64,000 nucleotides of DNA, taken from positions 357,501 through 421,500 of the forward strand of contig JAOPHQ010001138.1 in assembly GCA_030340625.1 (NCBI GenBank), given 5' to 3'. Of the stretch, positions 63,893-64,000 are shown one piece after another. Position numbers and translations under genes: made by a program. Position 1 is the stretch's first letter. Each line of letters begins with the position of its first letter. The stretch comes from Merluccius polli (taxonomy: Eukaryota > Chordata > Actinopteri > Gadiformes > Merlucciidae). Under the pieces are notes generated by a model. The model ran no database searches. It was not told the origin of the DNA and saw nothing but the letters and a program-made list of their open reading frames with translations.

Positions 63893-64000
63893 CTAAAGAG
63901 AGGGAGAGAGAGGGAAATAACTGACCAAGATATTGAAAAAAAATCCATTACCTTTTGACATCACTTAGCTTAACTATGAAAGGGAAAGGAAGGACAAACC

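Overview
The window is vertebrate nuclear DNA, almost certainly from a teleost fish. Genes are split by short GT-AG introns and their products closely match vertebrate families. Dinucleotide microsatellites are long and dense, and several fish-type DNA transposons are present. Gene order matches the human 8p21 block (NKX2-6/NKX3-1, SLC25A37, ENTPD4, CHMP7, LGI3), which supports the orthology calls. The density of long (CA)n and (CT)n tracts would suit a cod-like genome, but this is only an inference.

Layout: 1-6962 is noncoding. From 6963 to 24393 runs one 26-bp minisatellite that has been split by two mobile elements. The first is a 9.77-kb CACTA/EnSpm-like transposon (7287-17053) with an intact 881-aa zinc-finger/DDE transposase gene and a second, multi-exon PB1-containing accessory gene that carries an in-frame stop. 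The second is a 3.66-kb foldback element with long inverted arms (20389-24052). Next come two NK-class homeobox genes in tandem on the plus strand: nkx2.7 (27768-28819) and nkx3.1 (34674-35393). They are separated by a 1.9-kb, 32-bp minisatellite in which nearly every unit contains a perfect hairpin.

The right half carries four minus-strand genes: slc25a37 (mitoferrin-1, 42245-46140), entpd4 (48866-55206), chmp7 (56496-61056) and the 3' part of lgi3 (62664 to the window edge). I traced the coding exons of each by splice sites and reading frame. The reconstructed lengths (337, 620 and 444 aa for the three complete genes) are close to the usual family lengths. Introns and spacers here hold three small DNA transposons with recognisable target-site duplications: a PIF/Harbinger-like element in entpd4, an hAT element in the last chmp7 intron, and an hAT MITE between chmp7 and lgi3.

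The host genes are a syntenic block rather than a pathway: two developmental transcription factors, a mitochondrial iron importer, a Golgi/lysosomal nucleotidase, an ESCRT-III related protein and a secreted neuronal protein. The most unusual material is the repeat and transposon architecture on the left and between the homeobox genes.
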